Assembly (NCBI GenBank): GCA_050633705.1
Contig: JBOEGZ010000005.1
Location: 62,001-126,000 of the forward strand
Length of the DNA stretch: 64,000 nt
From: JAJFHI01 sp050633705
Lineage (GTDB): Bacteria; Pseudomonadota; Alphaproteobacteria; Rhizobiales; Hyphomicrobiaceae
Direction: 5' to 3'
Part shown: one piece after another, positions 53,460-61,434 of the stretch
How the letters are laid out: each line of letters starts with the position of its first letter
How positions within the stretch are numbered: position 1 is the first letter of the stretch
Position numbers and translations under genes: made by a program
The notes under the pieces: generated by a model
The model's input: only the letters and a program-made list of their open reading frames with translations
Told to the model about the DNA's origin: nothing
Databases searched by the model: none

Positions 53460-54395
53460 ATGCCAACTCACCAGACAACACTTCTGTCCGACCGAGGCGT
53501 CTTGCTCATTTCAGGAAGCGATGCTGCAGCCTTCCTGCAAAATATTATAACCAGTGATCTCGACAACGTAACCGCCGGACAAGCCATTTATTCCGCCTTG
53601 CTGACCCCACAGGGAAAAATTCTGTTCGACTTTTTTCTCATCCCTGCAGGTGAGGCGTTCTTAATCGACGCGCCTGCGAGCGAAATTCCCGCACTGCTTA
53701 AACGTCTGGCGATGTACAGATTACGCTCTGATGTTGAGATTGCCGATGTTTCAAAAGCATTCGTTATCGAAGCCACGTGGGCTGGCATGCGCCCGACGCA
53801 AGATTTAGAACCAATACTCTATCAAGACCCTCGCCATCGCGATCTCGGCCAACGCGCGATTGTTACACGCGCACAGCAAGAGGCAGGTGAAACGGACGGT
53901 GCGAAAGAAGATCCAAACCTGATCTTCAATGCAACCTTACAAGCCTACGATGCACACCGAATTGACCTTGGCATTCCTCAGGGTGGTAAAGATTTTAAAT
54001 TCGGCGATGTATTTCCCCATGACGCATTGCTGGACCAATTGCACGGCGTATCCTTTGCCAAAGGATGTTACGTGGGCCAGGAAGTTGTCAGCCGCATGCA
54101 CCACCGCGCCACGGCACGCAAACGCATCATTCGTGTTGTCGCAGCAAACAACGCATCGCTGCCTGAGGCTGGTACTGAGATCACGGCAGGAGCTGCAAAG
54201 ATCGGAAAACTGGGCTCATCTCATGCGAGCTCGGGCCTGGCACTCGTACGCTTGGACCGGGCAAAAGAAGCAATAGAAGCTGGCACACCCATCCAAGCAG
54301 GAGACGTCGTATTAGACATCCATATCCCTGACTGGGCAAATTTTTCGCTCGACAATGTCAGTGGAAAAAACGCGAACGAAAGCGCTCCATTATGA
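53460..54395 (+). CDS. ygfZ: YgfZ/GcvT-fold folate-binding protein
   Basis: 311 residues. The KGCYVGQE motif, near residue 202, is diagnostic of YgfZ (Cys in the tetrahydrofolate-dependent Fe-S repair factor). Other family parts: LLSDRGVLLISGSDAAAFLQNIITSDL and DYRL-like LGIPQGGKDFKFGDVFPHDALLDQL. The start is ATG 53460 (MPTHQTT). Divergent from dihydroorotase, coupled to tag by a 4-base ATGA overlap. Confidence 0.92.
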   Translation: MPTHQTTLLSDRGVLLISGSDAAAFLQNIITSDLDNVTAGQAIYSALLTPQGKILFDFFLIPAGEAFLIDAPASEIPALLKRLAMYRLRSDVEIADVSKAFVIEATWAGMRPTQDLEPILYQDPRHRDLGQRAIVTRAQQEAGETDGAKEDPNLIFNATLQAYDAHRIDLGIPQGGKDFKFGDVFPHDALLDQLHGVSFAKGCYVGQEVVSRMHHRATARKRIIRVVAANNASLPEAGTEITAGAAKIGKLGSSHASSGLALVRLDRAKEAIEAGTPIQAGDVVLDIHIPDWANFSLDNVSGKNANESAPL

Positions 54396-55024
54396 ACCCA
54401 CCAGACGAAACAATGGGCCGACCTGATTCAAATTTCAAAACGCGCTGTGCTTGGTTTGGAATTTCCGATCCACTCTATACCGCGTATCACGACACCGAAT
54501 GGGGCGTACCTCAAACCGACGACCGCATCTTGTTTGAAAAAATGACATTGGAAGCGTTCCAATCGGGTTTGTCGTGGCTCACAATTTTAAAAAAACGAGA
54601 AAATTTTCGCAAAGCCTTTCACAACTTCGATACCGCTCGCATTGCCCGCTACAAAGCGAAAGACGTCGAACGTCTGTTGAACGACCCAGGCATTGTACGA
54701 CACCGACTGAAGATTGACGCCACAATCAACAATGCACGCGCCTTTGAAGCCTTATCGAAACACACCCGTTTTTCAACATTCCTTTGGAGTTTTGTCGACG
54801 GTCAGCCGATCATTAATCACGCACAAAAAATGTCTGATGTTTCATCTCAAACGGATGTCTCTCGCCGTATGGCAAAGGCATTGAAAGGGGAAGGATTTCG
54901 CTTTGTTGGGCCGACCACGATGTATGCATTGATGCAGGCAATGGGAATGGTCAACGACCACCTTGTTGACTGTCATCGACATGCCCCTTGCACAGAATTA
55001 CAAACAGCATTCAAAGCGCCATAA
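54392..55024 (+). CDS. tag: DNA-3-methyladenine glycosylase I
   Basis: 210 residues. It excises 3-methyladenine from DNA. Zinc-site residues are visible: CAWFG, YHDTEWGVP (His) and CHRHAPC. The TLEAFQSGLSWLTILKKRENFRKAF segment and GFRFVGPTTMYALMQAMGMVNDH complete the family. The start overlaps the ygfZ stop. Confidence 0.95.
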   Translation: MNPPDETMGRPDSNFKTRCAWFGISDPLYTAYHDTEWGVPQTDDRILFEKMTLEAFQSGLSWLTILKKRENFRKAFHNFDTARIARYKAKDVERLLNDPGIVRHRLKIDATINNARAFEALSKHTRFSTFLWSFVDGQPIINHAQKMSDVSSQTDVSRRMAKALKGEGFRFVGPTTMYALMQAMGMVNDHLVDCHRHAPCTELQTAFKAP

Positions 55025-55097
55025 TTAACAGCCGGCGACGGCGAACTATTGAACTCTAAATGCTAAAATCAAAAGAACCGGGTTCGTTGAAACAACC

Positions 55098-55736
55098 ATG
55101 GCAGAAATGAAAATTGATCGGCAAAAAAACGACACCAAATCCGCCCGAGCATGGCAACGCATGCTATCGGGTCGGCGCTTGGATCTGCTTGATCCATCGC
55201 CAGATGATATTGAAATTGAGGATATCGCACATGGCCTTGCGCGTGTGGCACGGTGGAATGGACAAACGACAGGTGCTCATGCTTTTTCCGTTGCACAACA
55301 CGCCATCATCGTCGAGCAAATTGCGAACGATCTCAACCCAATTTGGACAAACCAATGGCGCCTCGCAGCACTTCTTCATGATGCCGCCGAGTACGTCGTC
55401 GGTGACCTGATCAGCCCATTTAAAAATGCCGTGGGGTTCAATTACAGAGCTTTAGAAAACCGCCTGATGCAAGCCATTCATCAGCGTTTTGATTTGCCCA
55501 CGTCTTTGCCAAACGACGTGCAGGAGCAAATCAAGCAAGCTGACCGGATCTCAGCTTATTTCGAGGCCACATGTTTGGCCGGTTTTGAACCAGATGAAGC
55601 GCACCAGTTCTTCGGTACACCGCCAAAATTACGTCATGAGTTGGGCAAGACTCTTCAAGAACTACAACCGGTGCCAACACGTTGTGCTCAAAACGATTTT
55701 TTGATGCGCTTCAATGACCTACGTCAATTCGACTGA
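55098..55736 (+). CDS. HD-domain hydrolase, YfbR-like
   Basis: 212 residues. HD-superfamily metal ligands: SVAQHAIIV (His), LLHDAAEYVVGD (His-Asp) and ADRISAYFE (Asp). The order and spacing match YfbR-type 5'-nucleotidases, but dNMP specificity is inferred, not shown. It follows tag by about 70 bases on the same strand and precedes the NrtR gene, an arrangement frequent in related genomes. Confidence 0.88.
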   Translation: MAEMKIDRQKNDTKSARAWQRMLSGRRLDLLDPSPDDIEIEDIAHGLARVARWNGQTTGAHAFSVAQHAIIVEQIANDLNPIWTNQWRLAALLHDAAEYVVGDLISPFKNAVGFNYRALENRLMQAIHQRFDLPTSLPNDVQEQIKQADRISAYFEATCLAGFEPDEAHQFFGTPPKLRHELGKTLQELQPVPTRCAQNDFLMRFNDLRQFD

Positions 55737-55816
55737 TCACGGTCATTGCCTTGAAGGCGCCTGATTTGAGGTTTCTGTTCGGTACGCAGTTGGAAACTAT
55801 TTCCGATCGCGAATAT

Positions 55817-55838
55817 CATATTTTCTAATCTGAATATG
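55817..55838. promoter_or_regulatory. Possible dyad upstream of nrtR
   Basis: CATATT and AATATG, 6-bp arms separated by ten bases, lie about 40 bases before the nrtR start in an AT-rich stretch. It could be a regulatory site or promoter element; the evidence is only this symmetry. Confidence 0.3.
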
Positions 55839-55878
55839 AATTCGTCTTTGCTACTCCTCAAACCAAAGGAGTCTCTTT

Positions 55879-56937
55879 ATGACGACAGAGGCTAGCCTTC
55901 ATAAGTTTCGTAATGCGTCCGCTCCCAACCCAGGCAATAAAACAATAGCCATGCAACGTCTGGATCCCGGCCCCGTAGAAATCGGTTTGACCGCCGCAAT
56001 TGTTGCGCTGATGCGTGACGAACCCGTTGTTCTTACCGTGCGCGGAGATGACGATAATGGCGAGGTCGCAGACGGTCTACCGCATGGCCCATTTTCTCCA
56101 GTTGAGCACAGAACGCTCGATATCGGATTGAGAAGCTGGGTATCTGAACAAACCGGACTTGGTTTGGGTTATGTTGAACAACTTTACACTTTCGGCGACA
56201 GAGGTCGCCATGCCCAACCGCGTGACAGCGATCCTCATGTTGTCTCTATCGGGTATCTCGCATTAACGCGGGTTGATGCCGCATCTGAAATGCAATCAGG
56301 TAGTTGGCGCAGTTGGTATCACTTTTTCCCTTGGGAAGATTGGCGCAAAGGCCGTCCGGAAATTCTCGACGCCACTATCGGGCCGCGTTTAAAAGAATGG
56401 GCGAGCAAAGATCAAGGGCACAAATCTGGTGGTGGCCCGCTTGACCGCCAACAACGTGTTCGAATTTGTTTTGGTCTCGACGGTGCTCAGTGGGACGAAG
56501 AGAAAGTTCTCGAACGATTCGAGCTCCTCTATGAAGCTGGACTTGTTGAAGAAGCCCATCGCGACCGGCCGGAAAGCTCTGAAGGCTGGGGCGAAACACC
56601 AAAACTCGGGACAGCAATGCGTTATGATCACCGTCGTGTCTTGGCGACGGCAATCAGTCGCGTTCGAGCAAAAATCAAGTATCGTCCAGTCGTGTTCGAA
56701 TTAATGCCGGACAATTTTACACTTTATGAGTTGCAAAAAACTGTCGAGGCCATTCTAGGCCCTCATTTACACAAGCAAAATTTCCGCCGCCTGGTGGAAA
56801 GTGCCGGACTTGTCGAGCCAACAGGCGAAATGAAAACGCGAACTGGCGGGCGTCCAGCAAAACTTTTCCGCTTTAGGCGTGAAGTGTTGCTGGAACGACC
56901 TGCACCTGGTGTGCGTGTCAAACCCGGTCGCGCCTAG
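55879..56937 (+). CDS. nrtR: NrtR-like transcriptional regulator (Nudix fold plus winged helix)
   Basis: 352 residues; AAGGAG precedes the ATG. Domain 1 (residues about 30-200) is Nudix-like: PVEIGLTAAIVALMRDEPVVLTVRG, LRSWVSEQTGLGLGYVEQLYTFGDRGRH, VSIGYLALTRV. Its Nudix box is degenerate, as in repressors that sense ADP-ribose rather than cleave it. Domain 2 is a winged helix: RPVVFELMPDNFTLYELQKTVEAILGPHLHKQNFRRLVESAGLVEPTG, then TGGRPAKLFRFRRE. NrtR represses NAD synthesis genes in many bacteria; nadA begins 425 bases downstream. Confidence 0.9.
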   Translation: MTTEASLHKFRNASAPNPGNKTIAMQRLDPGPVEIGLTAAIVALMRDEPVVLTVRGDDDNGEVADGLPHGPFSPVEHRTLDIGLRSWVSEQTGLGLGYVEQLYTFGDRGRHAQPRDSDPHVVSIGYLALTRVDAASEMQSGSWRSWYHFFPWEDWRKGRPEILDATIGPRLKEWASKDQGHKSGGGPLDRQQRVRICFGLDGAQWDEEKVLERFELLYEAGLVEEAHRDRPESSEGWGETPKLGTAMRYDHRRVLATAISRVRAKIKYRPVVFELMPDNFTLYELQKTVEAILGPHLHKQNFRRLVESAGLVEPTGEMKTRTGGRPAKLFRFRREVLLERPAPGVRVKPGRA

Positions 56938-56986
56938 CTGAGCAGTCTCTGCGGGATTTAACCCGTTTGCTTTGGCATCAAGTTTG

Positions 56987-57028
56987 GACCGCCGCAGACA
57001 AGTTGCGTTTGTGTTGTTTGCGGCGGTC
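56987..57028. repeat. 15-bp hairpin downstream of nrtR
   Basis: Arms 56987-57001 and 57014-57028 pair over 15 positions (one G-U), with a 12-base loop. No U-run follows, so it could be a Rho-dependent or processing element, or a weak terminator of nrtR. Confidence 0.6.
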
Positions 57029-57248
57029 GCCCTTAGATGGATTTGAAGATCGGTGAAAATTGAGCCTTCTGATTGCTCGTAAAAAAACTCAAAACGACTT
57101 GCTCAAATAAGTTTTCATCGCGTCACCACCGAACCACCCGTCAATGTAGAAGGCGGTTTCAAACGACATCGACAAAGCCACGACCAAGAATTGATCGACG
57201 CGGCTAGCTTTTGCTTCTCGCTTAAGTTAATCTAGCGGCACTTGAAAT

Positions 57249-57263
57249 TGCTCTAATCGAGCA
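57249..57263. promoter_or_regulatory. Short inverted repeat upstream of nadA
   Basis: TGCTC and GAGCA, arms of five, with a five-base centre. It resembles the inner part of the larger dyad at 57303-57339 (CTCA/TGAG, then CATA on the right), so both may be recognised by the same protein. Confidence 0.45.
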
Positions 57264-57302
57264 TATGTATATAGGGACCGGCAATGTCGCCGGTACTTCT
57301 TA

Positions 57303-57339
57303 CACATCAGATATACTCAAAATGAGCATAACTGATGTG
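57303..57339. promoter_or_regulatory. 37-bp near-perfect dyad in the nadA leader
   Basis: Centred at 57321. Outer arms CACATCAG/CTGATGTG pair exactly, then TAT/ATA, then CTCA/TGAG around AAA, with only two mismatched position pairs. It ends 10 bases before the nadA Shine-Dalgarno. It can be read as an operator for the adjacent NrtR-type regulator or as a leader-RNA stem-loop that hides or exposes the ribosome site. Confidence 0.6.
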
Positions 57340-57362
57340 GTATATTTCGGAGGGCTGGAGCT

Positions 57363-58430
57363 ATGGGCTATATCGAAACACACACCCCAAAACCGGATCA
57401 TGGCACGCCAAACGGATTCAAAGTACTGCCACGCCCCGACCTCACCTACACGCCCGAAGTCGCTGCACAAATGGCGCCGATGTACGAACGCGTGAAAAAC
57501 GTCATCACGCCGATGGAATGGCCGCACTACGCGCCGCTGATCAAAGCGATCAACGAGCTGAAAATAGAACGCAACGCCGCCATCCTGGCACACAATTATA
57601 TGACGCCCGAAATCTTTCACTGCGTTGGCGATATCGTCGGCGACAGCTTGCAGTTGGCAAAAGAAGCCGCAAAAGCAGAGGCTGATGTGATCGTACAGGC
57701 TGGCGTCCATTTCATGGCTGAAACGTCAAAGCTGCTCAATCCAGATAAGACCGTTCTTATTCCAGACCTTGAAGCAGGCTGTTCATTAGCCGCTTCGGTT
57801 ACAGCAGAAGATGTGCGCATGCTACGTGAAGCCTATCCGGGTGTGCCGATCGTTACCTACGTCAACACAAGTGCAGCCGTGAAAGCAGAATGTGATGTTT
57901 GCTGCACATCCTCGAATGCCGTGAAGGTTGTTGAAAGTCTCAACGCACCTCGTGTCTTACTCATTCCAGATGAATACCTCGCCAAGTACGTCCAAACCCA
58001 AACCGACGTCGAGATCATCGCTTGGAAGGGACGTTGTGAAGTCCACGAGCGCTTTACGGGCGAAGAACTGGAAGCATTTCGCGCTGCCGATCCTGCAGTA
58101 AAAATTATCGCACACCCCGAATGTCCACCAGACGTTATTGAAACAGCTGACTTCACAGGATCAACAGCGGCAATGATCGATTGGGTGAAGACCAATCGTC
58201 CACCAAAGGTTGTCCTTGTGACAGAGTGCTCGATGAGTTCGAATGTGGCTGCAGAAACGCCTGATGTGGAATTTGTGCGTCCATGCAATCTTTGTCCGCA
58301 CATGAAGCGCATCAGCCTCGAGAAAATCCTCGACGCCTTGTTGAACATGACCCACGAGGTGACCGTTGATCCAGACGTCGCGCAAAAGGCACGCCGCGCT
58401 GTTGAACGCATGGTCAATCTCTCCAACTAA
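57363..58430 (+). CDS. nadA: Quinolinate synthase
   Basis: 355 residues. It condenses iminoaspartate and dihydroxyacetone phosphate to quinolinate, using a [4Fe-4S] cluster. Motifs: RNAAILAHNYMTPEIFHCVGDIVGDSLQLAKEAAK, VQAGVHFMAETSKLLNPDKTVLIPDLEAGCSLA, YVNTSAAVKAECDVCCTSSNAVKVVE, HPECPPDV, and CNLCPHMKRISLEKIL; the Cys ligands at the three expected places are present. ATG 57363, with GGAGGG 8 bases upstream. First gene of nadA-nadB-nadC, probably controlled by the dyad in its leader. Confidence 0.97.
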   Translation: MGYIETHTPKPDHGTPNGFKVLPRPDLTYTPEVAAQMAPMYERVKNVITPMEWPHYAPLIKAINELKIERNAAILAHNYMTPEIFHCVGDIVGDSLQLAKEAAKAEADVIVQAGVHFMAETSKLLNPDKTVLIPDLEAGCSLAASVTAEDVRMLREAYPGVPIVTYVNTSAAVKAECDVCCTSSNAVKVVESLNAPRVLLIPDEYLAKYVQTQTDVEIIAWKGRCEVHERFTGEELEAFRAADPAVKIIAHPECPPDVIETADFTGSTAAMIDWVKTNRPPKVVLVTECSMSSNVAAETPDVEFVRPCNLCPHMKRISLEKILDALLNMTHEVTVDPDVAQKARRAVERMVNLSN

Positions 58431-58538
58431 TTGGCATCGCGTGACAGTCACCACTATTGGCGTTGGGCGCCTCTCAACCACCGGTCGTCAAACTAGGGCG
58501 ACCGGTGTTTCATTTTAACAACGATAGGTCTCAATAGA

Positions 58539-60143
58539 TTGCACGAGGCACCCCCAAACTGGAATGCAAATTTAAGCGGCACTGGCGACATCGTCATTGT
58601 CGGTGCGGGGTTGGCTGGGCTGTTTACCGCGCTTAAACTGAGCCCACAGCCTGTAACCGTTGTTGCCGCGGCGCCTCTCGGCAAGGGTGCCTCGAGTGTT
58701 TGGGCGCAAGGTGGGGTCGCTGCCGCTGTTGGTAAAGGCGATACGACCGAAGCGCATGCTCGTGACACAATTTCCTCAGGCGCTGGACTTGTGGACGAAG
58801 CACTGGCTCATAGCGTCGCCAAGCAAGCACCCGAACGGATCCGCGATCTCTTATCACTCGGTGTTCCATTCGACCATGACCTCGAGGGCAACCTCAAAGT
58901 TAGCAAAGAAGCCGCTCATTCTGCTGGCCGGGTTGTTCGCGTCTCAGGAGACCGCGCCGGAGGGGCAATTATGTCCGCCATTATTGCGTCGGTCCGTAAC
59001 ACGCCATCGATCCGGGTTCTTGAAGGCTACCGAGCAGACGATCTCATCACCGAAAACCAACACATCATCGGCCTCGTGCTTTCCGACACGCAAGGTCAAC
59101 AGTTACATCTTGATGCCAAAGCGATTGTTTTAGCAACTGGTGGAATTGGCGCGCTTTACGAAGTTTCCACCAACCCACCTTACGCCCGCGGAGAAGCAAT
59201 CGCTATGGCAGCGCGCGCCGGTGCCATCATCGCCGATGCAGAGTTTGTGCAGTTCCATCCAACGGCACTCAACATCAACAAAAATCCAACCCCCTTGGCG
59301 ACCGAAGCCCTACGGGGGGAAGGCGCAATCCTTCTAAATCAACATGGCCATCGCTTCTTGCTCGATCGCGATCCACGTGCAGAACTTGCTTCGCGAGATA
59401 TTGTCTCCCAAGCGGTTGCCGAAGAAATCGCCGCGGGAAACGATGTCTTCCTCGATTGCTCGAAAGCGATCGGCGACCGGTTCCCCGATGATTTCCCAAC
59501 CGTCTGGCAACATTGTTTGGATGCAAATATCGACCCGAGAATTGAACCCATTCCCGTCGTCCCTGCCGCCCACTACCATATGGGCGGTATTGCAACGAAC
59601 GCCGACGGTCGCACAAATGTTGCCGGTCTATGGGCGATCGGAGAAACAGCAGCCACAGGCCTGCATGGGGGCAATCGGCTCGCCTCCAACTCTTTGCTTG
59701 AGGCGGTCGCTTTTGGTGCACGCGCTGCTGCAGATCTCGCCACAATTTTACCATCCGACACTTCTGAGCGTACTCAAAAAAACAAGCTGATTGCAACCAG
59801 CACCGCGCCGGCATCTATTGGGGGCGATGAGCACGAAAAGCTGTGCTTCAACCTTCGCCAAACCATGTCCCAATCCGTTGGGGTTTCGCGCAATGGTGAT
59901 GACCTGAAGATCGCGTTATCAAAACTGGCCGAGATCGAAAATGTTGCCAAGAAAAACAAAGATGTCATTCTCTCCAACATGGCACTTGCGGCTCGATTTA
60001 TTGCGACTGCTGCTTTTCTGCGCAATGAAAGTCGGGGGGCTCATCTGCGCCGCGATTTCCCAGACCTCGACGCCAACCTTGCAAAACGATCCGCTTTAAC
60101 ACTTCGCGAAATCGATGTGGTCCTTGCGAAAGAAGTTAAATGA
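58539..60143 (+). CDS. nadB: L-aspartate oxidase
   Basis: 534 residues. A flavoenzyme that makes iminoaspartate for NadA. FAD-binding VIVGAGLAGLFTALKLSPQ near residue 19, ASSVWAQGGVAAAVGKGDTTEAHARDTISSGAGL, VVRVSGDRAGGAIMSAI, ATGGIGALYEVSTNP, FVQFHPTAL, and AAHYHMGGIATNADGRTNVAGLWAIGETAATGLHGGNRLASNSLLEAVAFG. The start is probably TTG at 58539 with AGG upstream; no ATG lies in frame before the FAD motif. Confidence 0.95.
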   Translation: MHEAPPNWNANLSGTGDIVIVGAGLAGLFTALKLSPQPVTVVAAAPLGKGASSVWAQGGVAAAVGKGDTTEAHARDTISSGAGLVDEALAHSVAKQAPERIRDLLSLGVPFDHDLEGNLKVSKEAAHSAGRVVRVSGDRAGGAIMSAIIASVRNTPSIRVLEGYRADDLITENQHIIGLVLSDTQGQQLHLDAKAIVLATGGIGALYEVSTNPPYARGEAIAMAARAGAIIADAEFVQFHPTALNINKNPTPLATEALRGEGAILLNQHGHRFLLDRDPRAELASRDIVSQAVAEEIAAGNDVFLDCSKAIGDRFPDDFPTVWQHCLDANIDPRIEPIPVVPAAHYHMGGIATNADGRTNVAGLWAIGETAATGLHGGNRLASNSLLEAVAFGARAAADLATILPSDTSERTQKNKLIATSTAPASIGGDEHEKLCFNLRQTMSQSVGVSRNGDDLKIALSKLAEIENVAKKNKDVILSNMALAARFIATAAFLRNESRGAHLRRDFPDLDANLAKRSALTLREIDVVLAKEVK

Positions 60144-61015
60144 CAAACTCGAAACAAGAAAAACATCTCACCGGCTTACCCAAGCATCTCATAGATGACG
60201 CCGTCACAATGGCACTCGGGGAAGATTTGGGAACCGTTGGCGATATCACGACACTTGCAACTGTGCCCACTGCCGCAACGTCCCATGCCGACATCGTTTC
60301 TCGCCAAGATGGCGTGATTTCAGGCCTCGATGTTGCCAAACGAGCTTTCAAAGCCGTCGATCCAGAACTAAATTTTGTTTGCAAAGTCGATGACGCCGGT
60401 CACGTTAAAGCTGGAACAATCGTTGCCACTGTTAGCGGCAGCTCACGCGCGATCCTCACAGGTGAACGCGTTGCGCTTAATTTCCTCGGCAGGATGTCAG
60501 GCATCGCGTCTTTAACCGCCCAATACGTCGCCGAAACGCGGGAATATAAGGCACAAATTATCGATACGCGAAAGACAACACCAGGTTTGAGAGCCTTTGA
60601 AAAATATGCCGTCATATGTGGTGGGGGGGCCAACCATCGCGTCGGCCTTTACGATGCCATCCTGATTAAAGACAACCACATCGCTGCAGCTGGAGGCTTA
60701 AAAAACGCACTTCGTAGAGCCAAAGCGGCAGCTGGACACATGATAAAAATTGAAGTTGAAGTCGACACCCTTGAGCAGTTGAACGATGTCTTGTCTACTG
60801 GCCGTTGCGATGCCGTCTTGCTCGACAACATGAAGCCAGACATGCTTGCAATGGCAGTTGAGATGATTGATGGGTGCATGTTGGCAGAAGCATCAGGCGG
60901 TGTCTCACTTGAAACCGTTCGCGCGATTGCGAAATCTGGTGTTGATCTCATCTCAGTTGGTGCGCTCACGCACTCTGCACCGGTGCTGGACTTAGGGCTC
61001 GATTTCAATGACTGA
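60140..61015 (+). CDS. nadC: Quinolinate phosphoribosyltransferase (decarboxylating)
   Basis: 291 residues. It joins quinolinate with PRPP to give nicotinate mononucleotide and CO2. Motifs: ALGEDLGTVGDITT, ALNFLGRMSGIASLTAQYV, IIDTRKTTPGLRAFEKYAVICGGGANHRVGLYDAILIKDNHIAAAGG, VEVDTLEQLNDVL, LLDNMKPDMLAMAVEMIDG and SGVDLISVGALTHSAPVLDLGLDF. The start overlaps nadB by four bases (ATGA). Confidence 0.97.
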   Translation: MTNSKQEKHLTGLPKHLIDDAVTMALGEDLGTVGDITTLATVPTAATSHADIVSRQDGVISGLDVAKRAFKAVDPELNFVCKVDDAGHVKAGTIVATVSGSSRAILTGERVALNFLGRMSGIASLTAQYVAETREYKAQIIDTRKTTPGLRAFEKYAVICGGGANHRVGLYDAILIKDNHIAAAGGLKNALRRAKAAAGHMIKIEVEVDTLEQLNDVLSTGRCDAVLLDNMKPDMLAMAVEMIDGCMLAEASGGVSLETVRAIAKSGVDLISVGALTHSAPVLDLGLDFND

Positions 61016-61193
61016 CCTCGACGAACCGACCACAATGCGTCAATGTTGGCCAACCGACTTGAAATGTTAGGGTTTTAACTTTGTTCGGTCGAATTCCTGA
61101 CAGTCGTCCTATTTTGCTGACAGTTAGCGCCTAAACTTGAGCCCATTGCTATCGGGAATATGTCATCTGGAAATGATGACAGGAGAAAAAGTA

Positions 61194-61412
61194 ATGAAAT
61201 ATATCGTGATCTGGGCAGGCATCTCATTTCTTAGTGCGGTCATTGCAGGCTATCTCTGCGCCCGGAAGAACAGAGATTATTCCTACTGGATGGCATGGTG
61301 TTTTATCGTCCCACCGGCGGTCTTGGTTTTGCTGATGTTGCCGGTTCACAAAGGTGAACGCCCACGCCGCCCGACCCTCGACGAGGAAGACCGACGCCCC
61401 TTCATCGATTGA
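61194..61412 (+). CDS. Small two-span membrane protein
   Basis: 72 residues. Two hydrophobic segments (YIVIWAGISFLSAVIAGYLCA and WMAWCFIVPPAVLVLLML) are separated by a short basic loop RKNRDYSY. The C-terminus is highly charged (KGERPRRPTLDEEDRRPFID). ATG 61194 has AGGAGA 8 bases upstream; the longer frame from 61137 is rejected. Proteins of this shape are widespread in bacteria and have no established role. Convergent with ppdK. Confidence 0.8.
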   Translation: MKYIVIWAGISFLSAVIAGYLCARKNRDYSYWMAWCFIVPPAVLVLLMLPVHKGERPRRPTLDEEDRRPFID

Positions 61413-61434
61413 TCCCGTCAAAAGATGTTATTAG

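Noticed and set aside
57857..58426. 189-codon reverse ORF inside nadA
   Set aside because: It lies wholly antisense to nadA, whose family match is complete; composition is typical of an antisense shadow.
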